Assembly (NCBI GenBank): GCA_041676645.1
Contig: JBAYRO010000027.1
Coordinates: 1 to 39,749 of the forward strand
DNA: 39,749 nucleotides
Source of the DNA: JAMLIN01 sp041676645
GTDB lineage: Bacteria; Pseudomonadota; Gammaproteobacteria; Burkholderiales; Burkholderiaceae_E
Reading direction: 5' to 3'
Below the pieces are notes generated by a model. The model saw nothing but the letters and a program-made list of their open reading frames with translations, searched no databases and had not been told where the DNA came from. Made by a program: the position numbers and the translations under genes. Shown in pieces: positions 16,950 through 25,482 of this stretch. The first letter of the stretch is position 1, and each line of letters begins with the position of its first letter.

Positions 16950-17551
16950 CCACGAGGCTGCCTGTCGGACGAGGCCGTAGCGGACTCGGTGCCGACGCCC
17001 TCCACCTCGAAGAAGGTATAGGACAGGGTTATGGTCCCGACATCCTTCGGCAGCTCGGGATCGACCACGAATACCACCGGGAAGCGGCGGACCTCGCCCG
17101 GCTCCATGGTCTGCTGTTCGAAGCAGAAGCACTCGACCTTGCGGAAGTACCGCGCCGACACCATCGGCGCGTAGCTGGGAATCGCCTGGCCGGCCGTCTT
17201 GGCGTTGCGGGTATTGACCAGCTCGTACTCGATGGTCATGAGTTCGCCCGGGCGAACCTCCATGGAGCGCTTCACCGGCCGGAATCGCAGTGCTCCGCGG
17301 TCGTTGGTGTCGAACTCGATGACGATCGAGCGGCTGGTGTCGACCTGCGTGTTGCGGGCAAAGTGCGCGGCGGAGTCGTCCCGCTTGGTCAGCACGTTGA
17401 TCCCGGTGACCTCGCAGAAGACGTCGTAGAGCGGAATCAGGAGAAAGCCGAAGCCGAACATGGCGACGGTGACGACCAGCAGCCGCCACATCGAACGATC
17501 GTTGGCGCCTCGACGGGCGGGTGTGGCGGGCTGTTTTCCGGTATCGCTCAT
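16946..17551 (-). CDS. ctaG: Cytochrome c oxidase assembly protein CtaG/Cox11
   Basis: A 201-residue copper chaperone that delivers Cu to the CuB site of subunit I. After a short cytoplasmic N terminus comes one transmembrane helix (about 20-40, MFGFGFLLIPLYDVFCEVTG). A periplasmic immunoglobulin-like domain follows, with the copper-binding motif ECFCFEQQ and PVVFVVDPEL. The ATG at 17551 gives the family start; an in-frame extension to 17584 would run into the upstream small gene. It is coupled to the DUF2970 gene by an ATGA overlap and begins 7 bases after the tiny assembly gene. Confidence 0.93.
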   Translation of the reverse strand: MSDTGKQPATPARRGANDRSMWRLLVVTVAMFGFGFLLIPLYDVFCEVTGINVLTKRDDSAAHFARNTQVDTSRSIVIEFDTNDRGALRFRPVKRSMEVRPGELMTIEYELVNTRNAKTAGQAIPSYAPMVSARYFRKVECFCFEQQTMEPGEVRRFPVVFVVDPELPKDVGTITLSYTFFEVEGVGTESATASSDRQPRG

Positions 17552-17558
17552 GACCGGC

Positions 17559-17672
17559 TCACCCGAAGTACGCCTGCTTGACAAGCGCCCCGATGAAGAA
17601 CGCGAGCACGATCGTCACCAGCACCAGTGCGAGGCGAAGGTTCTTCGAGCGTTGTTGCTTGCGATCGTCCAT
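17559..17672 (-). CDS. Cytochrome oxidase small assembly protein (37 aa)
   Basis: A 37-residue open frame between ctaD and ctaG that is easily missed. It reads as a basic N terminus (MDDRKQQRSKN) followed by one hydrophobic helix (LRLALVLVTIVLAFFIGALV) and KQAYFG. Small proteins of this form occupy the same slot in betaproteobacterial cta operons and are annotated as oxidase small assembly proteins. It fills the 157-base ctaD-ctaG gap neatly, with 7 bases to ctaG and 36 to ctaD. Its molecular role is not known; a one-helix partner of CtaG or subunit I is an inference. Confidence 0.8.
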   Translation of the reverse strand: MDDRKQQRSKNLRLALVLVTIVLAFFIGALVKQAYFG

Positions 17673-17708
17673 GGGGCAGATACGTCGTCATGTTCCTTGC
17701 GACAGGCC

Positions 17709-19298
17709 TCAGCGAACCTGCGGGGGAGTCTCGAAGGTATGGTGCGGCACGGGGCTCGGCAGGGTCCATTCGAGACCGTGCGGATTCTCCCAGACCTGGT
17801 CGGTCGCCGGCTCACCCTGACGCCGCACGCACTTGATGACGCAGTATACGAACAGCAGCTGCGACAGGCCGAAACCGAAAGAACCGATCGACGAGAGCAG
17901 GTTGAAGTCGGCGAACTGCAGGGCGTAGTCGGCGTAGCGACGGGGCATGCCGGCGAGCCCGAGGAAGTGCTGCGGGAAGAAGGTGAGGTTGAAGGTGATC
18001 ATCGAGAGCCAGAAATGCCACTTGGCGATTCGCTCGTCGTACATCACGCCGGTCCACTTCGGAATCCAGTAGTAGGTTCCGCCGAACAGGGCGAACAGGG
18101 CGCCGGCGACCATCGTGTAGTGGAAGTGGGCCACGATGTAGTAGGTGTCGTGGATCTGGGTATCGATCGGCGCCACCGCCATGACGACCCCGGTCAGGCC
18201 ACCGATGGTGAACACGAAGATGAAGCCCGCCGAGAAAAGCATCGGCGTCTCGAAGGTCATGGCGCCGCGCCACATGGTGGCGACCCAGTTGAAGATCTTC
18301 ACGCCGGTGGGCACCGCGATCAGCATCGTGGCGTACATGAAGAACAGCTGCCCGGTCACCGGCATGCCCACCGTGAACATGTGGTGCGCCCACACGACCA
18401 TCGAGAGGATCGCGATCGAGGCGGTCGCGTAGACCATGGAGCTGTAGCCGAACAGGCGCTTGCGGGCGAAGGTCGGGATGATCTCCGAAACCACGCCGAA
18501 GGCCGGCAGGATCAGGATGTAGACCTCGGGGTGGCCGAAGAACCAGAAGATGTGCTGGTACATGATCGGGTCGCCACCGCCGGCCGCGTTGAAGAACGAG
18601 GTGCCGAAGTGACGATCGGTCAGGACCATCGTGATGGCGCCGGCGAGCACCGGCATCACGGCCACCAGCAGGTAGGCGGTGATCAGCCAGGTCCAGCAGA
18701 ACATCGGCATCTTCATCAGCGTCATGCCCGGCGCGCGCATGTTGAGCACCGTGACGATGATGTTGATCGCGCCCATGATCGAGCTGGCGCCCATGATGTG
18801 CAGCGCGAAGATGCCGAGGTCCATGCCCGCGCCCATCTGGGTCGAGAGCGGTGCATAGATGGTCCAGCCCGCCGCCGGCGCACCGCCCGGGACGAAGTAG
18901 GACAGGACGAGCAGGACGCCGGCCGCCGGCAGCAGCCAGAAGCTGAGGTTGTTCATCCGCGCGAAGGCCATGTCCGAGGCGCCGATCTGCATCGGGATCA
19001 GCCAGTTCGCGAAGCCGACCCAGGCCGGCATGATCGCGCCGAACACCATGAGGATGCCGTGCATGGTGGTCAGCTGGTTGAAGAACTCCGGCTCGACGAT
19101 CTGCAGGCCGGGCTGCAGCAACTCGGCGCGCAGCAGCATCGCGTTGGTGCCGCCCAGGAAGAACATGACCAGCGCGAACGTGAGGTACATCGTGCCGATG
19201 TCCTTGTGGTTCGTCGCATAGACCCAGCGCCGCCACCCAGCCGGGGTATGGTGGTGGTCGTCGTGCGCGTGATCGTGTGGGTCCAGTACGGCGCTCAT
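17709..19298 (-). CDS. ctaD: Cytochrome c oxidase subunit I
   Basis: A 529-residue heme-copper oxidase catalytic subunit with twelve transmembrane helices. Heme and copper ligands are visible: His in TTMHGILMVFG, the CuB motif WFFGHPEVYI (His with cross-linked Tyr, and the proton-path Glu of A1-type enzymes), the His pair in VWAHHMF and the two His in VAHFHYTM. It reduces O2 and pumps protons across the inner membrane. A His/Asp-rich N-terminal stretch (HDHAHDDHHH) precedes GWRRWVYATNHKDIG. It lies 46 bases after ctaC in the operon. Confidence 0.97.
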   Translation of the reverse strand: MSAVLDPHDHAHDDHHHTPAGWRRWVYATNHKDIGTMYLTFALVMFFLGGTNAMLLRAELLQPGLQIVEPEFFNQLTTMHGILMVFGAIMPAWVGFANWLIPMQIGASDMAFARMNNLSFWLLPAAGVLLVLSYFVPGGAPAAGWTIYAPLSTQMGAGMDLGIFALHIMGASSIMGAINIIVTVLNMRAPGMTLMKMPMFCWTWLITAYLLVAVMPVLAGAITMVLTDRHFGTSFFNAAGGGDPIMYQHIFWFFGHPEVYILILPAFGVVSEIIPTFARKRLFGYSSMVYATASIAILSMVVWAHHMFTVGMPVTGQLFFMYATMLIAVPTGVKIFNWVATMWRGAMTFETPMLFSAGFIFVFTIGGLTGVVMAVAPIDTQIHDTYYIVAHFHYTMVAGALFALFGGTYYWIPKWTGVMYDERIAKWHFWLSMITFNLTFFPQHFLGLAGMPRRYADYALQFADFNLLSSIGSFGFGLSQLLFVYCVIKCVRRQGEPATDQVWENPHGLEWTLPSPVPHHTFETPPQVR

Positions 19299-19344
19299 TT
19301 CATGGCTCCTGCTTCGGTTCCGTCTTCCGTGTCTCGAATGGCGC

Positions 19345-20529
19345 TCAGCGCGCCGCCGTCAGCTCGCTCGGCTGCACCACGCCGTCGGGCGACTCGTTGC
19401 TCCAGGCATGGCGCGTGTAGGTGATCACCGCCGCAAGCTCGACATCGGAGAGCTGCGCGAACGATGCCATTGCGGTGCCGGGCACGCCTTCCAGAAGAAT
19501 CCCGATCTGGTCGGCGGAATCGCCGTTGACGACGGCCGAGCCGTCCAGCGGCGGGAATGCGGGCGGAACGCCCTGCCCGTTGGCCTGATGGCAGGCGACG
19601 CAGTTGGTCGCATAGACCGACTCGCCGCGGGCGACGAGTTCGTCCTGGGTCCACTCCTTGGTGGGGTCGTCCGCGAGTGCCGCCATCTCCTTGTGCCTTT
19701 CAGCCACCCAGGCACTGTAGTCCTCGGCACTGACGACGTCGACCACGATCGGCATGAACGCATGGTCTTTACCGCAGAGCTCGGCGCAGTAGCCATGGTA
19801 GCGACCGATCTTCTCGGCGCGGAACCAGGTGTCGCGCACGAAACCCGGGATGGCATCCTGCTTGACGCCGAATGCCGGCACCATCCAGGCATGGATCACG
19901 TCCTGGGCGGTCGTGACGACGCGGATCTTCTGGTTGACCGGCACGACCATCGGATTGTCGACTTCCGAGAGGTAGTGATCGGTCTTGGGCGCGCGACCCT
20001 CGATCTGGTCACGCGGCGTGGAGAGCGTCGACATGAAGTTGATGCCCTCGCCCTCGCCGTTGACGTATTCGTAGCCCCACTTCCACTGGTAGCCCACCGC
20101 CTTGACGGTGACATCGGCGTGGCTGGTGTCCTTCTGGGCGATGACTTCGGTGGTGGCGGCGGCGCCGATGCCGACGACGATCAGGAACGGGATCACCGTC
20201 CAGACGATCTCGACGGTGGTGCTTTCATGGAAGGTCGCCGGCTTGACGCCGCGGGACTTGCGGTGCGCGAAGACCGAATAGAACATGGTCGCGAACACCA
20301 GCACGAAGATGATCGCGCAGATCCACATCAGCAGGGTGTGAAGCGCGTACTGGCCTTCGGCGATCCGGGTGACGGGCTCATGAAGGTTGATCTGGTTCAC
20401 CTTCGGGCCGCCGGGCATGTCCTGCACCTGCGCCAGGGCCGGCAGGCTGAGCGGCGCCGAGAGGAGGATGGTGGCCAGACGGGAGCGCGAAAGCGAGGCT
20501 GCGAGTTTGGTGAGGTTCATGGTCGTCAT
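19345..20529 (-). CDS. ctaC: Cytochrome c oxidase subunit II with fused cytochrome c domain
   Basis: A 394-residue subunit. A signal peptide ends near LPALAQ. Two transmembrane helices and a CuA cupredoxin domain with GYCAELCGKDHAFM follow, supplying Cys, Cys, His and Met ligands. The C terminus (about 295-385) is a class I cytochrome c with heme motif CVACH and a later Met-containing loop (PGTAMASFAQL), so this is a caa3-type subunit II that accepts electrons directly into the fused heme. The start is placed at the ATG at 20529 after GAAAGAAATC; a second ATG is three codons in. The DUF2244 gene ends 8 bases upstream. Confidence 0.93.
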   Translation of the reverse strand: MTTMNLTKLAASLSRSRLATILLSAPLSLPALAQVQDMPGGPKVNQINLHEPVTRIAEGQYALHTLLMWICAIIFVLVFATMFYSVFAHRKSRGVKPATFHESTTVEIVWTVIPFLIVVGIGAAATTEVIAQKDTSHADVTVKAVGYQWKWGYEYVNGEGEGINFMSTLSTPRDQIEGRAPKTDHYLSEVDNPMVVPVNQKIRVVTTAQDVIHAWMVPAFGVKQDAIPGFVRDTWFRAEKIGRYHGYCAELCGKDHAFMPIVVDVVSAEDYSAWVAERHKEMAALADDPTKEWTQDELVARGESVYATNCVACHQANGQGVPPAFPPLDGSAVVNGDSADQIGILLEGVPGTAMASFAQLSDVELAAVITYTRHAWSNESPDGVVQPSELTAAR

Positions 20530-20537
20530 GATTTCTT

Positions 20538-21080
20538 TCAAACACCCTGTCGACAATGCCGTCGCTCCTGCGCCAGCACGCTACGTAATTCGTGGGCGAG
20601 CATACCTCGTCGCTCTCCCGGTACATACCTTCCGACTTCGATCGTCGAGCCCGCGACGATCAGCCGGACCAGGTCCCCCTGTCGACCACCATAGTCGACC
20701 CGCACCCACTTCCCGATGCGTTCCATCCTCGAGACCCGTTTCCCGCAGGTCCACTCGACGACGAGCCGATCACCGGCCGCCACGATGCGCTCGCGGTCGG
20801 CCGCATGGCGGCTGTAGACCAGGAAGCTAGCGGCGAGGGCAAGCGTCTCGATGCCCGCGAACGGCAACACGACCCAGTAGCCATGGCTCGCGAACATCAG
20901 CCCGACCAGCAGTGTCACGGCCACCAGCCCGGCGATGCAGGCGCCGAGCTGCCGTGGACCGAGAGCACAGTTGCGTGCCAGGACCCATTGGCGGATGTCT
21001 TCGCCCGGGCCGCCGATCCGATCGAAGCGCCATCGATATTGCGTGCTTTGTCCGGCCGCCGGGCGTTCTGCCGCCGACAT
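20538..21080 (-). CDS. DUF2244-family membrane protein, first gene of the cta operon
   Basis: A 180-residue protein with two adjacent transmembrane helices (about 47-90, the second ending in FLVYSRHAADRE) and a C-terminal cytoplasmic domain containing GRYVPGERRGMLAHELRSVL. This matches the DUF2244 family, commonly the gene before ctaC in proteobacteria. Its function is unknown; involvement in oxidase biogenesis is inferred from its place. It starts a few bases after a good sigma-70 promoter and ends 8 bases before ctaC. Confidence 0.83.
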   Translation of the reverse strand: MSAAERPAAGQSTQYRWRFDRIGGPGEDIRQWVLARNCALGPRQLGACIAGLVAVTLLVGLMFASHGYWVVLPFAGIETLALAASFLVYSRHAADRERIVAAGDRLVVEWTCGKRVSRMERIGKWVRVDYGGRQGDLVRLIVAGSTIEVGRYVPGERRGMLAHELRSVLAQERRHCRQGV

Positions 21081-21112
21081 TGTTCATATGTGTAACAAAT
21101 CCCGAGAGAAGG

Positions 21113-21142
21113 ATTATAGGCATAGCGGCCGAAACGTTCCAA
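21113..21142 (-). promoter_or_regulatory. Promoter of the cytochrome oxidase operon
   Basis: Minus-strand TTGGAA (21137-21142), an 18-base spacer and a perfect TATAAT (21113-21118). The -10 is about 33 bases before the DUF2244 ATG, which gives a short leader. AT-rich sequence in an otherwise GC-rich region supports it. Confidence 0.65.
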
Positions 21143-21200
21143 GCGGACTCGCATTGCCGGCGCAATCCTGGCACCGTCACAGGACGATCCGCTGGCAGGG

Positions 21201-21219
21201 TCCCGGCGACCGGCCGGGA
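21201..21219 (-). terminator. Hairpin just after the bioC stop
   Basis: TCCCGGC and GCCGGGA form a 7-base stem with a 5-base loop, 5 bases past the stop codon of the bioC-like gene. There is no U-tract on the minus strand, so termination is possible but weakly supported. Confidence 0.35.
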
Positions 21220-21224
21220 GCGGC

Positions 21225-22106
21225 TCAGGGCCGACCCTTGCGGTCGAACACGATCGGCGCCTGCGCGGCCCGCGGCCTGGGTCGCACCCGCCAGGCATGC
21301 CCGTAGACGATCTCGAAGCGCAGGCCGATGCGGCCATCATCGCCCGCCTGCGCCTGCAGCCGCTCCCGCAGGCGATCGTGGGCGCCGCGCCCGGCGAGGC
21401 CGCGGCGGCGCCCGATGCGCGCATCGCCGCCCAGGGCGTGCAGGTCGCCGAGCAGCGCCGTCGGCGTCGGGAAGCTGACATCGATCCATTCCATGTCCAT
21501 CACCGGCTCGGCGAATCCGGCCGCGAGCAGCCAGTCGCCGATGTCGTGCATGTCGTGAAAGCGCATCACCTCGGCTCCGGCAGCGCGCATCTCGCGCAGG
21601 CTGTCCACCCCGAAGGCGCTGAACATCAGCAAGCCATCGTCACGAAGCACCCGGTGCCACTCGCGCAGGACGGCGATCGGATCCGCGCACCAGTGCAGCA
21701 CCAGGTTCGACCAGGCCAGGGCGACGCTCGCATCGGCCAGCGGCAGGGCGCCGGCATGGGCTGCGACCCAGCCGCTCGCGGGCTGCCGGGTGCCCGGCAG
21801 CAATCGGGCGAGGAAACCGCGCCCGGGTGGCCGGGCGAGCCGCGCAGCGGCCGCGGCGATCCGTGGCGACAGGTCGATGCCGAGCGACTCGGCCTGGGGA
21901 TAGCGCTGGCGCAGTGCGAGCAGGCCCCGGCCCAGCCCGCTGCCGATGTCGACGAAGCGCTCGGGCACGAGGCGCACGACATCCAGGCGCGCCAGCATGC
22001 GTCTCTCGACTTCGCGCAGCAGGAAGTCGGCCCCCGCCAGCCCTTGCGCGCGGCGATCGAACTGCCGGCGAATGGCCGCAGGGTCTAGGTCGAAGCTCGG
22101 ATCCAC
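21225..22106 (-). CDS. bioC: BioC-like SAM-dependent methyltransferase
   Basis: A 293-residue class I methyltransferase resembling malonyl-ACP O-methyltransferase, which primes pimelate synthesis for biotin. Motif I is VDIGSGLGRG (about 52-61), with LGIDLSP and LADASVALAWSNLVLHWC following in the BioC pattern, and the N terminus DPAAIRRQFDRRA also fits. The C terminus is longer and basic. No other bio gene adjoins it, so a related methyltransferase is possible. It is transcribed head-to-head with comF from a 38-base gap. Confidence 0.72.
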   Translation of the reverse strand: MDPSFDLDPAAIRRQFDRRAQGLAGADFLLREVERRMLARLDVVRLVPERFVDIGSGLGRGLLALRQRYPQAESLGIDLSPRIAAAAARLARPPGRGFLARLLPGTRQPASGWVAAHAGALPLADASVALAWSNLVLHWCADPIAVLREWHRVLRDDGLLMFSAFGVDSLREMRAAGAEVMRFHDMHDIGDWLLAAGFAEPVMDMEWIDVSFPTPTALLGDLHALGGDARIGRRRGLAGRGAHDRLRERLQAQAGDDGRIGLRFEIVYGHAWRVRPRPRAAQAPIVFDRKGRP

Positions 22107-22144
22107 CGAGGCGAGTATACGGGCGGGCGCCCCGATAATCGGGC

Positions 22145-22927
22145 ATGGCCATCGATCGCGCGCCCCGTGCCTGGACGTCCTTCACGAATCGGGCGCCCGC
22201 CTGGCGCCGCCTGCCGCAAGCCCTGTTCGATCTGCTGCTGCCGCGCGAATGCGCCCTGTGCGCCCTCGCCCTGGAGCCGGACGAATCGGGCTCGGCCATG
22301 TGCGCCGAGTGCGCCCGCGCCCTTCCCGGCGCCGAGGCGCCACGCTGCCCGGCCTGCGGCCTGCGCAGCGCAGGCGGAGCCTGTCCCGCCTGCCGGAGCG
22401 CCGACGGCTCGATCCCGACCCTCGTCTGCTGCGACTACGCGCCACCCGCCGACCGCCTGGTCACCGCGTTCAAGTACGGCAGGCGCCTGCCCCTGGGCCG
22501 GGCCATCGGCGCCGCCATGGCCGCCCGGCTCGAGGCCTGGCGACACGAGCACCCCCTGCCCGGCGACGTCGCCCTGCTGGCGGTGCCGATCGCGCCATCG
22601 CGCCTGGCCCGCCGCGGCTTCGACCAGGCGGCGGTGCTCGCCCGCCGGATCGCCGCCTGCAGCGCACTGCCGGTGGTCGCCGCCGGCCTCGTGCGGGTCC
22701 GCGATACCCGCCCCCAGCCCGGGCTTGCGCGCGACCGCCGGCGCGACAACCTCGATGGCGCGATGCGCGGCGCGGCGACGCTCGCCGGCCGGCCGCTGGT
22801 CCTCGTCGACGATGTCATCACCAGTGGCGCCACCATCCGGGAGGCCCAGCGGGCGGCACTGGCCGCCGGCGGCCGGCCGGTGCTGCGGCTCGCCTTCGCC
22901 CGGACGCCGCCGCCCGGGCCGGATTGA
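22145..22927 (+). CDS. comF: ComF-family phosphoribosyltransferase-like protein
   Basis: A 260-residue double-zinc-ribbon plus PRTase protein. Residues about 36-85 contain four Cys pairs (CALC, CAEC, CPAC, CPAC), a zinc-binding region. The C-terminal half holds the PRPP-binding loop LVLVDDVITSGAT, and RLARRGFDQA is a ComF signature. The family assists DNA uptake or ssDNA processing; the reaction is not settled. No clear Shine-Dalgarno precedes the ATG, and the 38-base divergent gap with bioC must hold both promoters. Confidence 0.85.
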   Translation: MAIDRAPRAWTSFTNRAPAWRRLPQALFDLLLPRECALCALALEPDESGSAMCAECARALPGAEAPRCPACGLRSAGGACPACRSADGSIPTLVCCDYAPPADRLVTAFKYGRRLPLGRAIGAAMAARLEAWRHEHPLPGDVALLAVPIAPSRLARRGFDQAAVLARRIAACSALPVVAAGLVRVRDTRPQPGLARDRRRDNLDGAMRGAATLAGRPLVLVDDVITSGATIREAQRAALAAGGRPVLRLAFARTPPPGPD

Positions 22928-22974
22928 GGAACCGGATCGTCACGGCCGCCCTCCGATCGGCTATCGTGCGCACG

Positions 22975-23454
22975 ATGTTCAACGTCGTCCTCGTCCAGCC
23001 GGAAATCCCGCCCAACACCGGCAACGTCATCCGGATGTGCGCCAACAGTGGCGCCAGCCTGCACCTGGTCGCGCCGCTCGGCTTCTCGCTCGAGCACAGC
23101 CGCCTGCGTCGCGCCGGCCTCGACTACCACGAGTTCGCCAGCATCCGCGTGCATCCCGACTGGGACGCCTACCTCGAGAACACCCGTCCGTCCCGGCTCT
23201 TCGCGCTGTCGACGCGGGGCCGGCGCAGGCCATCGGACTGCCGTTTCGAGCCGGGCGATCATTTCGTATTCGGCGCCGAGACTTGCGGGCTTCCCGACAC
23301 GATCCTCGATTCGGTACCGGCGGCGAACCGCCTGCGGCTGCCGATGCGACCGGGCAGCCGCAGCCTGAACCTGTCCAACAGCGTCGCGATCGTCGTCTAC
23401 GAAGCGTGGCGCCAGCAGGACTACGCGGGCGCCGCCGAGCCGCTCAGCGAGTGA
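22975..23454 (+). CDS. trmL: tRNA (cytidine(34)-2'-O)-methyltransferase
   Basis: A 159-residue SPOUT methyltransferase that 2'-O-methylates the wobble base of certain leucine tRNAs. Family segments include VLVQPEIPPNTGNVIRMCAN at the start, a GAETCGLPD loop and the trefoil-knot end MRPGSRSLNLSNSVAIVVYE. Length equals TrmL/YibK. It lies 47 bases after comF on the same strand and overlaps the LOG-family gene by 11 bases at the convergent 3' ends. Confidence 0.92.
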   Translation: MFNVVLVQPEIPPNTGNVIRMCANSGASLHLVAPLGFSLEHSRLRRAGLDYHEFASIRVHPDWDAYLENTRPSRLFALSTRGRRRPSDCRFEPGDHFVFGAETCGLPDTILDSVPAANRLRLPMRPGSRSLNLSNSVAIVVYEAWRQQDYAGAAEPLSE

Positions 23455-24010
23455 CGGCGGCGCTGGCCAGCGCGTCGAGCAGGGCGTCGGCCGATTCCAT
23501 CACCAGCATGTGGTCGACATGCTCGCGGACCACGAAGCCGTGCTGGGCCATGATCTCGATCGCCGCCAGCAGGCTGCCGAAATAACCCTGGTAGTCGAGG
23601 ATCCCGACCGGCTTGCGATGCAGGCCCACCTGGCGCAGGGTGAGCACCTCGAAGAGTTCGTCGAGCGTACCGAGCCCGCCCGGCAGCGTCAGGAAAGCGT
23701 CCGACAAGGCGATCATCCGCTCCTTGCGGATCGCCATCGATTCGACGACCTCGAGCCGGGTGATCTCGTGCTTGCCGCGTTCCTGGCGCAACAGCGCGCG
23801 CGGAATGATGCCGACGACCTTGCCGCCGGCTTCCAGCGCCCCGCCCGCCAGCGCGCCCATCAGGCCGATATCGCCGCCCCCGTAGACCACGGTCCAGCCG
23901 CGGGCGGCGATGCGCCGGCCCATGTCGGCGGCGAGTTCCCGGAAGGCGGGCGATTCACCGTCGCGGGCGCCGCAGAAGACACAGACGGCGAACTCCGGCG
24001 GTGAGCTCAT
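23444..24010 (-). CDS. LOG-family (TIGR00730) nucleoside monophosphate phosphoribohydrolase
   Basis: A 188-residue Rossmann-like protein with the two LOG motifs: YGGGDIGLMGALA (about 45) and PGGLGTLDELFE (about 112). It likely cleaves the base from a (cytokinin-like or purine) nucleoside 5'-monophosphate, as characterised LOG proteins do. The ATG overlaps the gpsA stop (ATGA), fixing the start and implying co-translation at the end of the rhodanese-grxC-secB-gpsA run. Confidence 0.9.
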   Translation of the reverse strand: MSSPPEFAVCVFCGARDGESPAFRELAADMGRRIAARGWTVVYGGGDIGLMGALAGGALEAGGKVVGIIPRALLRQERGKHEITRLEVVESMAIRKERMIALSDAFLTLPGGLGTLDELFEVLTLRQVGLHRKPVGILDYQGYFGSLLAAIEIMAQHGFVVREHVDHMLVMESADALLDALASAAVTR

Positions 24011-25008
24011 GTTTCCTGCGCCTTCGGCTCGCGCGAAAGCAGCGCGAGCACCGCCTCGCGCGCTCCGCTGCGCCCGTCGAGCACCGCGACCACCGCCTCG
24101 GTGATCGGCAGGTCGACGCCATGGCGCATGCCGAGGCCGCGCGCGGCGCGGGCGCAGGGCACGCCCTCGGCGACATGGCCCAGCGTGGCGACGATCGCCT
24201 CGAGCGGCTCGCCGGCAGCCAGCGCCAGGCCGACCCGCCGATTGCGCGACAGGTCGCCGGTGCAGGTCAGGACGAGATCGCCGACGCCGGCCAGGCCGAG
24301 GAAGGTGTCGCGACTGGCCCCGAGCGCCGCCCCCAGGCGCGCAACCTCGGCGAGCCCCCGCGTGATCAGGGCGGCGCGGGCGTTGTGCCCGAGCTCGAGG
24401 CCGTCGCAGATGCCCGCCGCGATGGCGATCACGTTCTTCATGGCGCCGCCGATCTCGACGCCGACCAGGTCCTCGCCAGGGTAGATGCGGGCCGCGCCAT
24501 GGTGCAGCGCCTGGACGGCGACGCCGCAGACGGCGGGGTCGGTCGCGGCGGCCACCAGCGCGACCGGCAGGCCGGCCGCGACTTCCTGGGCGAAGCTGGG
24601 GCCGGAGAGCGCGCCGCAGGGGATGCCCAGGCCCGCCGCCTGCGCCACCTGGTGCGGCAGGCGCCCGGTGGCCGGATCGATCCCCTTGCACAACCAGAGC
24701 ATCGCCGCCGGCCGACCGCGTCCTGGCTGCCGCGCGATGTCGGCGAGCACCTCGCCGAAGCCGGCAACCGTGGTGCCGACCAGCAGCAGCCCGCCATCGG
24801 AGGCGGCCAGTGCATCGCCGAGATCGGCGCCGACCGCGAGACCGTCGGGAAAGCGCGCCCCCGCGAGATAACGGGAATTCTCGCGCCGGGCGGCCATGTC
24901 GCGGACCTGGTCGGCATTGCGGGCCCACAGGTGGACCGGATGGCGCCGGGCCGCATGGCAGGCGATCGCCGTGCCCCAGGCCCCGGCACCGAGTACGGAG
25001 ATCTTCAT
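24007..25008 (-). CDS. gpsA: NAD(P)-dependent glycerol-3-phosphate dehydrogenase
   Basis: A 333-residue enzyme that makes sn-glycerol-3-phosphate for phospholipids. The N terminus KISVLGAGAWGTAIA is the nucleotide-binding motif. The catalytic region has GGAMKNVIAIAAG (Lys) and GHNARAALITRGL (Arg). The ATG at 25008 gives the usual start; the frame stays open to 25131 but that part lies over the SH3 gene. It lies 19 bases after the SH3 gene, in the betaproteobacterial secB-gpsA arrangement. Confidence 0.95.
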   Translation of the reverse strand: MKISVLGAGAWGTAIACHAARRHPVHLWARNADQVRDMAARRENSRYLAGARFPDGLAVGADLGDALAASDGGLLLVGTTVAGFGEVLADIARQPGRGRPAAMLWLCKGIDPATGRLPHQVAQAAGLGIPCGALSGPSFAQEVAAGLPVALVAAATDPAVCGVAVQALHHGAARIYPGEDLVGVEIGGAMKNVIAIAAGICDGLELGHNARAALITRGLAEVARLGAALGASRDTFLGLAGVGDLVLTCTGDLSRNRRVGLALAAGEPLEAIVATLGHVAEGVPCARAARGLGMRHGVDLPITEAVVAVLDGRSGAREAVLALLSREPKAQET

Positions 25009-25027
25009 CGACTGGCCGGGCCCGGGG

Positions 25028-25474
25028 TCAGTGACCCCAGACCTCCTCGGCGCGGACGAAGCCGGTGGCGCCCTGGTGACGAACCTCGATCCAGCCATCG
25101 CCGGGTTCGCCCAGGCGCTCGAGGAGCACACCGCGCGCCACCCTGAAGCGGGCCGGCGCAGTGTCGGCCGGCGCGGCGCGCACGGTGGCGACCGAAACCG
25201 CCAGCAGGTGCTGGGCGTTGCGCAGTTCGCCCGCCCGGATCCAGCTCACCGAGCCGTCGACATCGCGAACCTTGGTCCAGGGCGGCAGGTCCGAAAGAAC
25301 CTCGAGCGGTGTCGCCTCGGTCACGATGAAGCGCTTGCTGGCCTTGTCGGAAGGCGCATCGAAGAGCACCGCAGCCGCGACGGCGACCTCGAGGAAGGTC
25401 GTGGCGGCGCCGGCCGACGCCGGCAGGCCGAGCGCGGCCGCCACAAGGCACGCCACGAACCGCATCCGGGACAT
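25028..25474 (-). CDS. Secreted SH3-domain protein
   Basis: A 148-residue protein with a signal peptide (RFVACLVAAALGLPASAGA, cleavage near residue 23). Two bacterial SH3-like modules follow (about 28-85, with WTKVRDVDGSVSWIRAGEL, and 90-148, with WIEVRHQGATGFVRAEEVWG). Such domains usually bind cell-wall peptides or lipids; no enzymatic domain is present. The ATG at 25474 has GAGG six bases before it; a TTG four codons upstream is less likely. It lies between secB and gpsA in the same run. Confidence 0.82.
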   Translation of the reverse strand: MSRMRFVACLVAAALGLPASAGAATTFLEVAVAAAVLFDAPSDKASKRFIVTEATPLEVLSDLPPWTKVRDVDGSVSWIRAGELRNAQHLLAVSVATVRAAPADTAPARFRVARGVLLERLGEPGDGWIEVRHQGATGFVRAEEVWGH

Positions 25475-25482
25475 GGCGGACC

